A stretch of DNA of 64,000 nucleotides, taken from NCBI RefSeq assembly GCF_947503415.1, contig NZ_CANNDS010000002.1, positions 682,001-746,000 of the forward strand, given 5' to 3'. The DNA comes from an uncultured Tateyamaria sp. Lineage in GTDB: Bacteria > Pseudomonadota > Alphaproteobacteria > Rhodobacterales > Rhodobacteraceae. Below the pieces are notes generated by a model, which worked only from the letters and a program-made list of their open reading frames with translations, searched no databases and was not told the DNA's origin. Below, in pieces: positions 9,079-18,086 of this stretch. Positions within the stretch are counted from its first letter, which is position 1. The number at the start of each line of letters is the position of its first letter. Both the position numbers and the translations under genes were made by a program.

Positions 9079-10041
9079 ATGCGCTTTGCATTTATTGGTA
9101 CATCCCATGTTCATACCCCAGATTATCTGGCGGTCTGCCACGACCTGCCTTGGGTCGAGACTGTTGGGATTGCCTGCGTGGATGAAAAGACCCGCAGACA
9201 CTTGCCACATTCACCACCCGAATTCGACAGACAGCAGGATCTGCCACCGCATGACATCGCTGTTGTACTCACCGACATTCGGTCCCACGACGACGTGTGC
9301 GCGCAACTGACGGCACCCGCTGTGTTCGTCGAAAAACCGCTGGCACTGAATGGTACTCAGGCAAGCAGCATTGCACAGTCACTAAAGCTTGCTGGCACGC
9401 GCGCCGACCTCGGGTTCTTCCTGCGCCATTCCACTGCGTTCAAGACATTCGCCGAGGCCAGCCTGGATGCCAATCTGGGAGATATCCGGTTTGCCCATCT
9501 CGCCTTTGCGCATCCGGGTCTCCTCGACGGTTGGCTGCAACGCTGGCCCGCGCATCTTTCCCCGGATCGCATGGGGGGTGGTGCGTTTGCCGATCTTGCC
9601 ATTCATCTGATTGACGCGGCACGGGTAATCTTGGGTCCGATTGCGGCAACCTCCTGTGATCTGGACAGAACACACTCCGCTTCGGGCGCTTGTGAACAAG
9701 GGTTCGACACCCAAGGCCAAGCCACGCTTGTTTCCGACCACGGCGCTTTAATTCATGTTTGGGCAAGTGCCGCAGCGCCGAGAGTCATGCTGTCGATGCA
9801 CCTCGTCTGCGAACATGGGGAGGTTCGTCTTGAAGGTGGGCGCGTCTTGCGACGCCACCGCGAAAAAGAAGAAACAGTGCTCCACGATGGCCCGATGCCG
9901 ACGCCCGCCGATGGTTTCCGCGCTTCCCTCGTCGCGCTGCGAGACGGAAAAGCGCCGATAGTCGATGTCGATGATGCTGTTCGGGCCAGCAGGCTCATGG
10001 AGAAAATACTTGCAAAATCAGACGCGCCCTACATCAGCTAG
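9079..10041 (+). CDS. Gfo/Idh/MocA family NAD(P)-dependent oxidoreductase
   Basis: 320 residues with an N-terminal Rossmann fold (MRFAFIGTSHVHTPDYL, a weak GxGxxH-type loop reduced to GTSHVH), the EKP motif (VFVEKPLAL) near residue 90 that contributes the cofactor-side lysine, and the C-terminal substrate domain with GGGAFADLAIHLIDAARVIL, which holds the usual Asp and His pair. It probably oxidises a sugar or cyclitol hydroxyl. The altered glycine loop is worth noting but the fold is clear. No sugar genes are adjacent, so the substrate is open. Confidence 0.88.
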   Translation: MRFAFIGTSHVHTPDYLAVCHDLPWVETVGIACVDEKTRRHLPHSPPEFDRQQDLPPHDIAVVLTDIRSHDDVCAQLTAPAVFVEKPLALNGTQASSIAQSLKLAGTRADLGFFLRHSTAFKTFAEASLDANLGDIRFAHLAFAHPGLLDGWLQRWPAHLSPDRMGGGAFADLAIHLIDAARVILGPIAATSCDLDRTHSASGACEQGFDTQGQATLVSDHGALIHVWASAAAPRVMLSMHLVCEHGEVRLEGGRVLRRHREKEETVLHDGPMPTPADGFRASLVALRDGKAPIVDVDDAVRASRLMEKILAKSDAPYIS

Positions 10042-10212
10042 GCGGCATGGCATGGGTGGTTCGCGTTAGCCCTGATCGGGTTAGTTGTGCTGTTCCAAGC
10101 CGTATTGCAAACGATGATCACTTGCCTCATGCCCGACCCGGCCAAGAAGAAAAAACTGGATTGCCGCAGCTTCTTCCATAGGCTCGGCGCAAATTGAGTG
10201 AAGGGCGGGACC

Positions 10213-11493
10213 ATGACACTTTGCGACAACTACGGGAATGTGATCGCCACACAAAGCTCTATCGCCCGGGACTGTTATGACCAAGGCGTGCGCCAATTTC
10301 TTGGCGCGGACTACGGCGCATGCAAGGCGTTCCAGGCATGTGTGGATGCTGATCCGGATTTTGCACTGGGTCACGCGGCATTGGCTCGCGCACTCATGAT
10401 GGAAGGCCGAATGCCGGAGGCCAAGCAGGCAATCGCACGCGCTCAGACCTTGGCCAATGGCTCGGATGACAGAGAACGCGGACATCTGGCGGCTTTCGCA
10501 GCGTTGCTGGATGGCAGGCCGCACGATGCCCGAAACTTCGTGCAGGCGCATGTAAGGGACTACCCGCGCGACACGCTCATAGCGCAGCTGTGTACAAATG
10601 TGTTCGGGCTGATCGGGTTCTCGGGCGAAGTCGGGCGCGAGGCAGAGCTGCTTGCCTACACCGAAGCGCTGCTACCCCACTATGAGGGCGATTGGTGGAT
10701 GATGTCGATGCACGCGCTGTCGCTCTGCGAAACGGGGCGGATTGCGGCCTCCCGGTCGCTGATGGAAAAATCTCTGGCCCTCAATCCCAGAAATGCCAAC
10801 GGCGCCCACTTCTGGTCTCACGCCCAGTACGAGGCCGGCGATATCACCGCAGGGCGCGCCTATCTCTCCGAATGGATCAAGGACTACGACAGCAGAGCAG
10901 TCCTGCACGGCCATCTCAGCTGGCACATCGCCCTTTGGGCGCTGCATGATGGGGATGAGGTCGCCATGTGGGACGTGGTCGACAACGGCGTCACACCGGG
11001 TGCATCAGACAGCTTGCCCATCAATGTGCTTACGGACACGGCAGCCATACTCTATCGCGCCGAACTGGCCGGAATTTCGGTCCGGCCCGAGCGTTGGAAA
11101 GACCTCAGCGCGTATGCCGCCCGGTATTTTCCCGAAACAGGGCAAAGCTTTGCCGATATGCACGCCGCCTTGTGTCATGCCATGGCCGGGAATGGCGAAC
11201 GGCTTGCCCACATTGCCGAGACGGCAAAAGGGTTCGCGGGCGATCTGGTGCGTCCGGTTGCGAGGGGATGGGGTGACATCGCGCGCGGAAATTGGACCGG
11301 CGCTTTGGAACATTTGTCCGATGTCATGGCAACGACGGAACGCTTTGGTGGAAGCCGTGCGCAACGCGACCTGATCGAACTGGCCTACGTGAACGTGTTG
11401 ATGAAGCTCGGCCATAACGAGGAAGCGCATCGCACTCTCAGACTACGCAGACCTGTGCTCACCAATGCCCCACCCGTTTCCGGGATGCACTGA
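10213..11493 (+). CDS. Tetratricopeptide-repeat protein (TTC38/StaR-like)
   Basis: 426 residues of helical repeats throughout, with TPR-like pairs such as FALGHAALARALMMEGRMPEAKQAI and a middle block GDWWMMSMHALSLCETGRIAASRSLMEKSL. The conserved HGHLSWHIALWALHDGDEVAMW segment recalls the TTC38 family of eukaryotes and bacteria, whose biochemical role is not established. There is no signal peptide or membrane helix. I chose the ATG at 10213, preceded by GGGCGG, over the in-frame GTG at 10198. It is likely a cytoplasmic scaffold or unrecognised enzyme. Confidence 0.8.
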   Translation: MTLCDNYGNVIATQSSIARDCYDQGVRQFLGADYGACKAFQACVDADPDFALGHAALARALMMEGRMPEAKQAIARAQTLANGSDDRERGHLAAFAALLDGRPHDARNFVQAHVRDYPRDTLIAQLCTNVFGLIGFSGEVGREAELLAYTEALLPHYEGDWWMMSMHALSLCETGRIAASRSLMEKSLALNPRNANGAHFWSHAQYEAGDITAGRAYLSEWIKDYDSRAVLHGHLSWHIALWALHDGDEVAMWDVVDNGVTPGASDSLPINVLTDTAAILYRAELAGISVRPERWKDLSAYAARYFPETGQSFADMHAALCHAMAGNGERLAHIAETAKGFAGDLVRPVARGWGDIARGNWTGALEHLSDVMATTERFGGSRAQRDLIELAYVNVLMKLGHNEEAHRTLRLRRPVLTNAPPVSGMH

Positions 11494-11555
11494 CCTACGG
11501 TGTGTTCCCATCGTTAGGCGCACCACTGTCGGCCTATCCCCACTCCGGGCTGGGA

Positions 11556-12143
11556 TCACTCCATCTTCATCGCTTCGGTTTCAATGTTGATGCTGACGTC
11601 ATTGCCGACCAGACCGTTGTCCACCGCATAGCTCATGCCGAAGTCACTGCGCTGGATCGTGGCTGACATCGATAGGCCCAATACTTCGCGTTTGTGGCCA
11701 AACGGATATGCCGCCGCCTTGTTCAGTTTCACGTCCAGTGTCACGGGCTGGGTCACGCCAAGTATCGTCAGATCGCCAGTGACGGTTCCGGACGTGCTGT
11801 CACCGGGTGTGCCACCGCTGGCGACAAAAGTGATTTCGGGATGATCTGCTACGTGCAGAAAGTCGGCGTTTCGCACATGCCCATCGCGGGCTTCGTTGAA
11901 CGTGTTGACCGATCCGGCGTTGATCGTCACCGCAACATCGCCCAGTTCCTGCGTATCCGCGTCATACTTGAAGCTGCCATTGAGTTCCGTAAATATCCCC
12001 AACGTCTTGGCATAGCCGATGTGGTCCACGGTAAAGTAAATGGCGGTGTGTTCCGTATCCAGCTCATAGCGCGCCATATCGGCGTGGGCCGTTGCGGCAA
12101 GGGTTGTAACGAGGGTTGTCGTGGCAAGGAATGTGCGCATCAT
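11556..12143 (-). CDS. YceI family periplasmic lipid-binding protein
   Basis: 195 residues: a signal peptide (MMRTFLATTTLVTTLAATAHA) followed by the YceI lipocalin-like barrel. Typical blocks are the start ARYELDTEHTAIYFTVDHIGYA, the FNEARDGHVRNADFLHVADHP stretch and the end QRSDFGMSYAVDNGLVGNDV. Members bind polyisoprenoid chains in the periplasm; some respond to stress or pH. An alternative start one codon later (12140) is possible. It is divergent from the EEP hydrolase across 124 bp. Confidence 0.93.
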   Translation of the reverse strand: MMRTFLATTTLVTTLAATAHADMARYELDTEHTAIYFTVDHIGYAKTLGIFTELNGSFKYDADTQELGDVAVTINAGSVNTFNEARDGHVRNADFLHVADHPEITFVASGGTPGDSTSGTVTGDLTILGVTQPVTLDVKLNKAAAYPFGHKREVLGLSMSATIQRSDFGMSYAVDNGLVGNDVSINIETEAMKME

Positions 12144-12267
12144 GTCATTTGTCCTGTTTTGCGCGCGATGACCCTTGGCCGGGCAAAGTGACGCCTTTAG
12201 GGGACGCGCGGTCTAAATGTGGTACCCGCAATATAGGGCGTCAGAACAATAATGCAGGTTTGATCGG

Positions 12268-12999
12268 ATGCAGGCTGGGCAGCTTCGATGTGCAACGTGG
12301 AATGTGCACCGCGCAAAGGGGCGCGATGGCAAGGTCGATCCGCACCGCGTCGTAGATGCGATTGATCAGGGTTTAGCGCCCCTGAACATGGACATTCTCG
12401 CCTTGCAGGAAGCGGACGGGGAATGCCGCCCCCATGCGCGAATCTTCGACATGCAAGACATCGCCGCGCGCACGGGGCTGGAGTATATTCATGACCCCGC
12501 CATGCGATGGGGGTCCGACAGCGACGGCTTTTTGGGCACCATTCTGTTTCTCGCGCCATCCCTGCCACGCCTCCACGCAGACCTGATCGATCTGCCGGGT
12601 CATTGTCATCGCGGGGCCGTAGCGGTCGAAACGCGGTGCGGGAACCGTCCTGTGCGTATCATGTCAACGCATCTATCTTTGTCCCAGCCCTTGCGCATCA
12701 TTCAGATGCGGGTCATCGGCCAGTACCTGCGCCGTCGCCCGCAGATGCAGACCATTCTGCTGGGGGACCTGAACGAATGGCGGCATTGGGGTGGGCTGAT
12801 GTTCAACCGCAGGCTGGTTGGCACCGCACTTCGCGGGCCGGTGCGGCCCACCTTTCCAAGCACAAGGCCGCTGTTACCTCTGGACCGGATCATGACGGAT
12901 GCTCCGGGAGAAGTGCACCAGATGCGCGCGGTAAAAACGCCCAAGATCGCAGTGGCGTCCGACCATCTTCCGCTGGAGGCTATTGTCACAGTTCCGTGA
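12268..12999 (+). CDS. Endonuclease/exonuclease/phosphatase (EEP) family protein
   Basis: 243 residues with the EEP metal-hydrolase motifs in order: RCATWNVHRAKG (Asn), ILALQEADGE (catalytic Glu), HLSL (His), LLGDLNEW (Asp and Asn) and SDHLPLEA (terminal Asp-His). Such enzymes cleave phosphoester bonds in nucleic acids, inositides or lipids. It lies 93 bp before the CDP-alcohol phosphatidyltransferase gene, and an EEP enzyme acting on a phospholipid headgroup in the same pathway would make sense, but this is inference. There is no signal peptide, so it is cytoplasmic. Confidence 0.88.
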   Translation: MQAGQLRCATWNVHRAKGRDGKVDPHRVVDAIDQGLAPLNMDILALQEADGECRPHARIFDMQDIAARTGLEYIHDPAMRWGSDSDGFLGTILFLAPSLPRLHADLIDLPGHCHRGAVAVETRCGNRPVRIMSTHLSLSQPLRIIQMRVIGQYLRRRPQMQTILLGDLNEWRHWGGLMFNRRLVGTALRGPVRPTFPSTRPLLPLDRIMTDAPGEVHQMRAVKTPKIAVASDHLPLEAIVTVP

Positions 13000-13092
13000 C
13001 ATGGTTGAATATTCCGTGCGGCCAAGTGTTATCCAAGGTGTCCTAACCTGCGCGCTGACCTAGATTGAATGCCGAATTGAGTGGAAATACAC

Positions 13093-13818
13093 ATGTTTCG
13101 TAGCACACCGCACCTTGTTGCGCAGACCGCCCAAAGCCGCACACCGCTAGGTGGCTTTCTGGGCGTCGCTGCTGTTCTGGCTGTGCTGCTGGCCTTTGCG
13201 GCATTTCATTTGCTCGACGCAGCGATCACGCCACTGGTGCTGTTTTCAGGGATCGTCACGATTGCAGGCTACGGGCTGGTTCAAAGCTACGTGCATCCGG
13301 TGCTGGGTCTGTGCAATGCGGTGACGTTGTTACGGGCCGCCATGCTCGCATTTCTGGCCGGGGCCGTGTTTGCGCCGCACCTGTCCGTTTGGGTGGTGTG
13401 TGCGGTGGCCACGACGGCCTTTGCGTTGGATGGCGTCGACGGATGGCTGGCGCGGCGCGCGGACCTTGTGTCCGACTTCGGGGCGCGCTTCGACATGGAG
13501 GTGGACGCCGGTTTGGGAGCGGTGATTTCGTTATGGCTGCTGATGAGCGGCACAACCGGTCCGGAAATCCTGATCCTCGGCTTCATGCGGTACGCCTTCG
13601 TCGCAGCCTCGTTCGTCTGGCCCGCACTACAGGCGCCCTTACCGCCATCCTTTCGGCGCAAGGCCATCTGCGTGGTGCAGATTGCGGCGCTGATCCTGTT
13701 GATCTTCCCGCTGACGCCAACGGTGATGGTCGTACCCGTCGGCATCTTGGCCGCCGTATTGCTAAGCTGGTCGTTTCTGGCTGATGTCCTTTGGCTTACC
13801 ACAAGGCGCACTGCATGA
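13093..13818 (+). CDS. CDP-alcohol phosphatidyltransferase family protein
   Basis: 241 residues, integral membrane. The complete catalytic signature D-x2-DG-x2-AR-x8-G-x3-D-x3-D is present, beginning LDGVDGWLARRADL and ending with MEVD. The family joins a CDP-activated lipid or alcohol to a second alcohol, making a phosphodiester lipid or inositol-phosphate-type product. Several membrane helices flank the motif. The ATG at 13093 has GTGGA upstream; an in-frame GTG at 13081 is the alternative. Its stop overlaps the next start (ATGA), so it leads a translationally coupled run reaching 20655. Confidence 0.9.
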   Translation: MFRSTPHLVAQTAQSRTPLGGFLGVAAVLAVLLAFAAFHLLDAAITPLVLFSGIVTIAGYGLVQSYVHPVLGLCNAVTLLRAAMLAFLAGAVFAPHLSVWVVCAVATTAFALDGVDGWLARRADLVSDFGARFDMEVDAGLGAVISLWLLMSGTTGPEILILGFMRYAFVAASFVWPALQAPLPPSFRRKAICVVQIAALILLIFPLTPTVMVVPVGILAAVLLSWSFLADVLWLTTRRTA

Positions 13819-15428
13819 AGCGTGCGGCAGGGCTGGCTCTCGCGGCAGCGGTGATCTTTGCCGTCCTTGTACTGCCGAACCATCCCGGCACAATGAAATG
13901 GAGCGCGCTGAACCGCTGGCCTCTGGAACTGCCCGTACTGCTGCTGGGTATGGTCGCCGTTGGGCGGAGGCTGATCATTACACACATCGTTGCGCTGCTG
14001 CTGCTTGTCGCCGTCGTGATCAAAGTAGCCGATTACGCGATGTTCAGCGCTTTCAACCGCACTTTCAATCCAATCCTCGATACATTTCTGATCGGCGCGG
14101 GGCTCTCGCTCTTGCGCGACAGCGTCGGCGGTGTGCTGACAGGCTTGGCGGTCATCGGCACCGCCCTTCTGTTGGTTCTGCTGTTTCTGGCGCTTGAGCG
14201 CAGTTTACGCCTTTGGACCGCCCACTTCCCCGCCCCTCAGATACGTGCGTCGGCGGCTGTTCTGGCACTGCTAGGGACAGGTTGGGCGGCGGCGGATGCG
14301 GGCCATCACCTTGAGCACTGGCGCTTCGACAAAAGCCCGCCGGGCACCGCATGGACAACCCGGCTGACCGTCAAACGCGGGGTTGAAATGCGGGAAACGG
14401 CAATCGAACTCGCGCGTTTCGCCGAAGAGGCGCAGAACGACCCATATGCCGACGCCGCCGGGCTTTTGAATGCGCTTGACGGTCGGGATGTGATCCTGAT
14501 CTGGATCGAAAGCTATGGCCGCGCGAGTTTTGACAATCCGCTTTACGCACCGACGCACCTCGCAACACTACAAGCAGCGGAAGCAGAGATTGCGCAAACC
14601 GGCATGGCGATGAAAAGCGGTTGGCTTACCTCGCCTACCGCGGGCGGGCAAAGTTGGCTCGCGCATGGGGCGTTTGCCAGTGGGCTTTGGACGTCTGACA
14701 ACGGACGCTACAACGCGATGCTGGCCAGCGGACACAAGTGGCTGTTCCACTTTGCCCAGGATGCGGGCTACCGTACGTCCGCAATCATGCCGGCGATTAC
14801 AGTGGGTTGGCCCGAAAGCCTTGTGATGGGCTTCGATCTGATCCTTCCGGCAGCAGACATCCCTTATGCGGGCGCAAAGTTTCGCTGGGTGACGATGCCG
14901 GACCAATTTACGCTGGCCGCCTATCCGGCGCTCTTGCCCGGCGACACGCGCCCCGATTTCGTGCAAATCGCCCTGATTTCATCGCATGCACCTTGGACAC
15001 CCATCCCCGATATGGTGCCGTGGGACGCTGTAGGGGACGGGACGGTGTTCAATGACATGGCCACGCGTGGGCCCGCGCCGAAAGACCTTTGGCGGGACAG
15101 GGACGCGGTACGCGATGCCTATCGCCGCTCTGTCGACTACGCGTTGCAGGCGACGTTTTCGCACGTATCGCGTCTGGGCAACGCAGCGCCACTGGTCATC
15201 GTTGCGGGCGACCATCAGGCGGCAGGCTTTGTGGCGGGCAGCGACAACAAGGATGTCGCGGTACACATGATCGGACCGCCGCAGGTACTGGACCTGATCG
15301 ACGCGTGGGACTGGACCGATGGTCTGATCCCCGCCGCCGACGGTCCGGTGCGCCGCATGGACAGTTTCCGCAACGACTTTCTTGACGCATTCACCCGCCC
15401 GCATGTTTCGGCGAAGGTCGGGCAATGA
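13815..15428 (+). CDS. Membrane-anchored sulfatase/phosphoethanolamine-transferase-like protein
   Basis: 537 residues. About four or five N-terminal helices (residues 5-165) anchor an alkaline-phosphatase-superfamily domain. Metal and nucleophile candidates are visible: DVILIWIESYGR (Glu), the TAGGQSWLAHGAFASGLW block (nucleophile Thr or Ser) and PLVIVAGDHQAAG (Asp-His). This layout resembles LtaS/EptA-type enzymes, which move a phospho-headgroup onto a glycan or lipid on the outer face of the membrane. It overlaps both neighbours by 4 bp. The likely role is headgroup transfer or removal using the product of the upstream phosphatidyltransferase; this is inference. Confidence 0.8.
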   Translation: MKRAAGLALAAAVIFAVLVLPNHPGTMKWSALNRWPLELPVLLLGMVAVGRRLIITHIVALLLLVAVVIKVADYAMFSAFNRTFNPILDTFLIGAGLSLLRDSVGGVLTGLAVIGTALLLVLLFLALERSLRLWTAHFPAPQIRASAAVLALLGTGWAAADAGHHLEHWRFDKSPPGTAWTTRLTVKRGVEMRETAIELARFAEEAQNDPYADAAGLLNALDGRDVILIWIESYGRASFDNPLYAPTHLATLQAAEAEIAQTGMAMKSGWLTSPTAGGQSWLAHGAFASGLWTSDNGRYNAMLASGHKWLFHFAQDAGYRTSAIMPAITVGWPESLVMGFDLILPAADIPYAGAKFRWVTMPDQFTLAAYPALLPGDTRPDFVQIALISSHAPWTPIPDMVPWDAVGDGTVFNDMATRGPAPKDLWRDRDAVRDAYRRSVDYALQATFSHVSRLGNAAPLVIVAGDHQAAGFVAGSDNKDVAVHMIGPPQVLDLIDAWDWTDGLIPAADGPVRRMDSFRNDFLDAFTRPHVSAKVGQ

Positions 15429-16330
15429 GGATGCGCCTGATCAGACTTGGCGTTTCGGCAGGCTGTCTGGCGGCCCTGCTGTGGTGGACTGATGCCGCAG
15501 CGGTCTTAGCACGCTTGCGTGGCGCGGACATGACGTGGATTGCACTTTCGCTACTGGCGTTGACGGCGGCCACGTTGTCGATGGCCGCCCGCTGGAAAGC
15601 CGCGGCGGACGCATTTGGCATGTCCATCAGCTACGGTTTGGCGGTGCGCGAATACTACCTTGCCCAACTGATCAACACTGTTTTGCCGGGCGGTGTCGCA
15701 GGCGATGTGACACGCGCAGTGCGCGCGCGGGAAGCCGCCGATCTCACCCGCGCGGCACAATCCGTGATGGCGGAGCGGATGCTGGGCCAGATTGCCATTC
15801 TCGGTCTCATGTTTGCAGGTTTTGCCGTGGCGATGCTGATGCCGGGTGGGCCGGATTGGGGTGCATCGGGGTGGATCGTTCTGGCGGTGCTCGCAGGGTG
15901 CAGTGTCGCGACATGGGTTCTGTCCCGGCAGGATCATGCCACTGGCCGCTTTGTTGCCGAGATCCTGCGTTTAGCCCGGCGGCCTGCAATGCTATGTCTG
16001 GGCGCGATCACGACGCTGTGCCTGATCTTCGGGTTTTATGCATGTGCCCGTGCGACGGGTGTCATCATACCCATCGCAGGATGGACAACACTCATCCCGC
16101 TGGTCCTTTGCGCGATGCTCATCCCCCTGTCGGTCGGCGGCTGGGGCTGGCGCGAAGGGGCCGCTGCCGTGCTGTTTCCGATCATCGGGGCACCGGCCAG
16201 CGCGGGCATCGCCACCGGGATCACCTACGGGGTAGTCCTCTTTGCTGCGGCACTGCCTGCCGGGCTCATCCTTTTCCGTCAGAACCTTTTCGAGAATCTT
16301 CCAACCAAAGGGAAACCAGACACACCATGA
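15425..16330 (+). CDS. Flippase-like membrane protein (lysylphosphatidylglycerol synthase TM region family)
   Basis: 301 residues, about eight membrane helices. The early stretch YYLAQLINTVLPGGVAGDVTRA, then MAERMLGQIAILGLMFAGF, and late SVGGWGWREGAAAV are typical of the membrane half of MprF-like proteins, which flip lipids across the inner membrane. No catalytic synthase domain is attached. The start overlaps the sulfatase-like stop (ATGA) and the stop overlaps the next start. It probably moves a lipid made by the two genes before it. Confidence 0.87.
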   Translation: MRMRLIRLGVSAGCLAALLWWTDAAAVLARLRGADMTWIALSLLALTAATLSMAARWKAAADAFGMSISYGLAVREYYLAQLINTVLPGGVAGDVTRAVRAREAADLTRAAQSVMAERMLGQIAILGLMFAGFAVAMLMPGGPDWGASGWIVLAVLAGCSVATWVLSRQDHATGRFVAEILRLARRPAMLCLGAITTLCLIFGFYACARATGVIIPIAGWTTLIPLVLCAMLIPLSVGGWGWREGAAAVLFPIIGAPASAGIATGITYGVVLFAAALPAGLILFRQNLFENLPTKGKPDTP

Positions 16331-17316
16331 CACAACCTGCCCATCTCACCCGCCGTTTCTTCCTACAGACCAGTGCAGCGGGGGTGGCCGCTGCAGCCGC
16401 AGGCGTGCCGGCTTTCGCGGCCAGTTCGGTCAATTTCCAGCTGTCATGGCTGCATTCCGTGCAATTCGGTGGCAGCTATATCGCGGCGCAAAACGGATAC
16501 TGGGCCGATCAGGGCCTTGATGTGTCGCTCAGTCAGGGGGGGCCAAACGCCCCTGTTGAACCACCCGTCGTCTCGGGCACCGCACTCGTCGGAATTTCGG
16601 CCGCCGACTACACCGCCGCAGCAGTCGCCGAAGGGGCGCCGTTCAAGATCATCGCCGTGGCCATGCAGAAGAACCCCTTTGCCATCGCCTCGCTGGCGGG
16701 CAACCCGGTCAACACGCCCGCAGATCTGGTGGGCAAGCGCATCGGAATGGCAGTCGCCAACACGCCCGTTTTGCAAGCCCTGTGTACGCTGAACAACGTA
16801 GACATTAACGACATCGAGATTGTACCGACCCAATACGACCCCGCCCCTCTGGTCAGCGGGCAAGTTGATTGCCTGTTGTGTTGGGAGACCGACCTGCCTG
16901 TTGCGATGACCGTGCAGGGGGTCGACAACACAACCATGCTGATGGCCGATCACGGCTATGCGCTCCATTCCCAGACCTACATCGCGACGGAAGACGCCAT
17001 CGCCAACCGGCGCGCCGATCTGATTGCGCTGCTCAAGGGCGAGGTGATGGGCTGGAACGACTACATGGCCGATACGGATGCGGCTGCAGCACTCACCATC
17101 GACATGTTCCCAGATGCGGGCCTCGAGTTGGAGGCGCAAAAGCTCCAGGCAAAACGGCAAGTGCCGCTGATGTTTTCGGACCTGACCGCCGAAAACGGCT
17201 TTGGCTGGTTCACTGATGACACTGTCGCCGCAAACATCGAAACGCTGGCCTTGCTGGGTCGCGATGTGTCGGCGGACCTTTGGGACCGGTCGCTCCTCGA
17301 AGAGGTGCATGGCTGA
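16327..17316 (+). CDS. ABC transporter substrate-binding protein (NMT1/THI5-like), Tat-exported
   Basis: 329 residues. The N-terminus has a twin-arginine signal (TRRFFLQTSAAGVAAAAAG) followed by a periplasmic binding protein of the NMT1/THI5/SsuA type (VNFQLSWLHSVQFGGSYIAA, QGLDVSLSQGG, NTPADLVGKRIGMAV). This family takes up pyrimidines, sulfonates, nitrate, riboflavin or aromatic compounds. A CLLCWETD pair of cysteines lies in the second lobe and may be substrate-specific. It overlaps the flippase gene by 4 bp, tying an importer to envelope-lipid genes. The substrate is not predictable. Confidence 0.92.
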   Translation: MTQPAHLTRRFFLQTSAAGVAAAAAGVPAFAASSVNFQLSWLHSVQFGGSYIAAQNGYWADQGLDVSLSQGGPNAPVEPPVVSGTALVGISAADYTAAAVAEGAPFKIIAVAMQKNPFAIASLAGNPVNTPADLVGKRIGMAVANTPVLQALCTLNNVDINDIEIVPTQYDPAPLVSGQVDCLLCWETDLPVAMTVQGVDNTTMLMADHGYALHSQTYIATEDAIANRRADLIALLKGEVMGWNDYMADTDAAAALTIDMFPDAGLELEAQKLQAKRQVPLMFSDLTAENGFGWFTDDTVAANIETLALLGRDVSADLWDRSLLEEVHG

Positions 17317-17339
17317 TCCAGCCCAAGATGTGTCCGGGC

Positions 17340-18086
17340 ATGACCGGCATCGACATCAATTGTGATCGGATCACAAAACGCTTTGGCGAAACGGAAGCGG
17401 TTGCGCCGATTTCGGTGACGCTTGCCGCCGGGCAGACCACGGCCCTTGTTGGTCCGTCTGGGTGCGGCAAGTCCACCATTCTGCGGATGATGGCGGGACT
17501 TGATGTACCGGATAGTGGCACGATCACCTTGGGGGACGAGCCGCCCAAGACCCTTGCCCGGCGGGGCGCGCTGGCGATGGCGTTTCAGGACCCGTCGCTG
17601 CTGCCTTGGCGCACTGTGCGTGCCAACATTGCACTTGGGGCCGAGCTTGCGCGCAAACCGGCGGACGACGTCGATGCGTTGATCCACCTTGTGGGGTTGA
17701 GCGGGTTTGCAGATCACCGCCCGGCGGAGTTGTCGGGCGGCATGCGCCAGCGCACGGCGATTGCACGCAGCCTGATTTCCGCGCCGGACGTTTTGCTGCT
17801 GGATGAACCTTTCGGCGCGGTCGATGCGATGACACGCCGGCGTTTGAACACGGATCTGCCGCCGCTCTGGCGGTCCCGTGGCGCCACAACGGTGCTGGTT
17901 ACCCATTCGGTACAGGAGGCGGTACTGTTGTCCGACCGCGTCCTTGTCCTGTCACCGCGCCCTGCCCGTCTGGTCGAGGACATCCCTGTCGACCTGCCAG
18001 GTCCCCGCGACAACACATGTGTCGACACAGCCGCGTTCAATGCATTGACCCGCACCGTCTTTGCGGCTCTGGAGAAGAACGCGTGA
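17340..18086 (+). CDS. ABC transporter ATP-binding protein (SsuB/TauB type)
   Basis: 248 residues, one ATPase domain: Walker A GPSGCGKS, Q-loop in MAFQDPSLLPWRTV, signature LSGGMRQR, Walker B VLLLDEPFGAVD and an H-loop histidine in LVTHSVQEA. The LPW after the Q-loop is typical of nitrate/sulfonate/pyrimidine importers and fits the upstream binding protein. I chose the ATG at 17340; an ATG at 17328 is equally possible. It ends overlapping the permease start (GTGA). Confidence 0.93.
   Translation: MTGIDINCDRITKRFGETEAVAPISVTLAAGQTTALVGPSGCGKSTILRMMAGLDVPDSGTITLGDEPPKTLARRGALAMAFQDPSLLPWRTVRANIALGAELARKPADDVDALIHLVGLSGFADHRPAELSGGMRQRTAIARSLISAPDVLLLDEPFGAVDAMTRRRLNTDLPPLWRSRGATTVLVTHSVQEAVLLSDRVLVLSPRPARLVEDIPVDLPGPRDNTCVDTAAFNALTRTVFAALEKNA

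Noticed and set aside
8942..9310. 122-codon frame before the Gfo/Idh/MocA gene
   Set aside because: Most of it overlaps that gene in another frame and the rest has no support.
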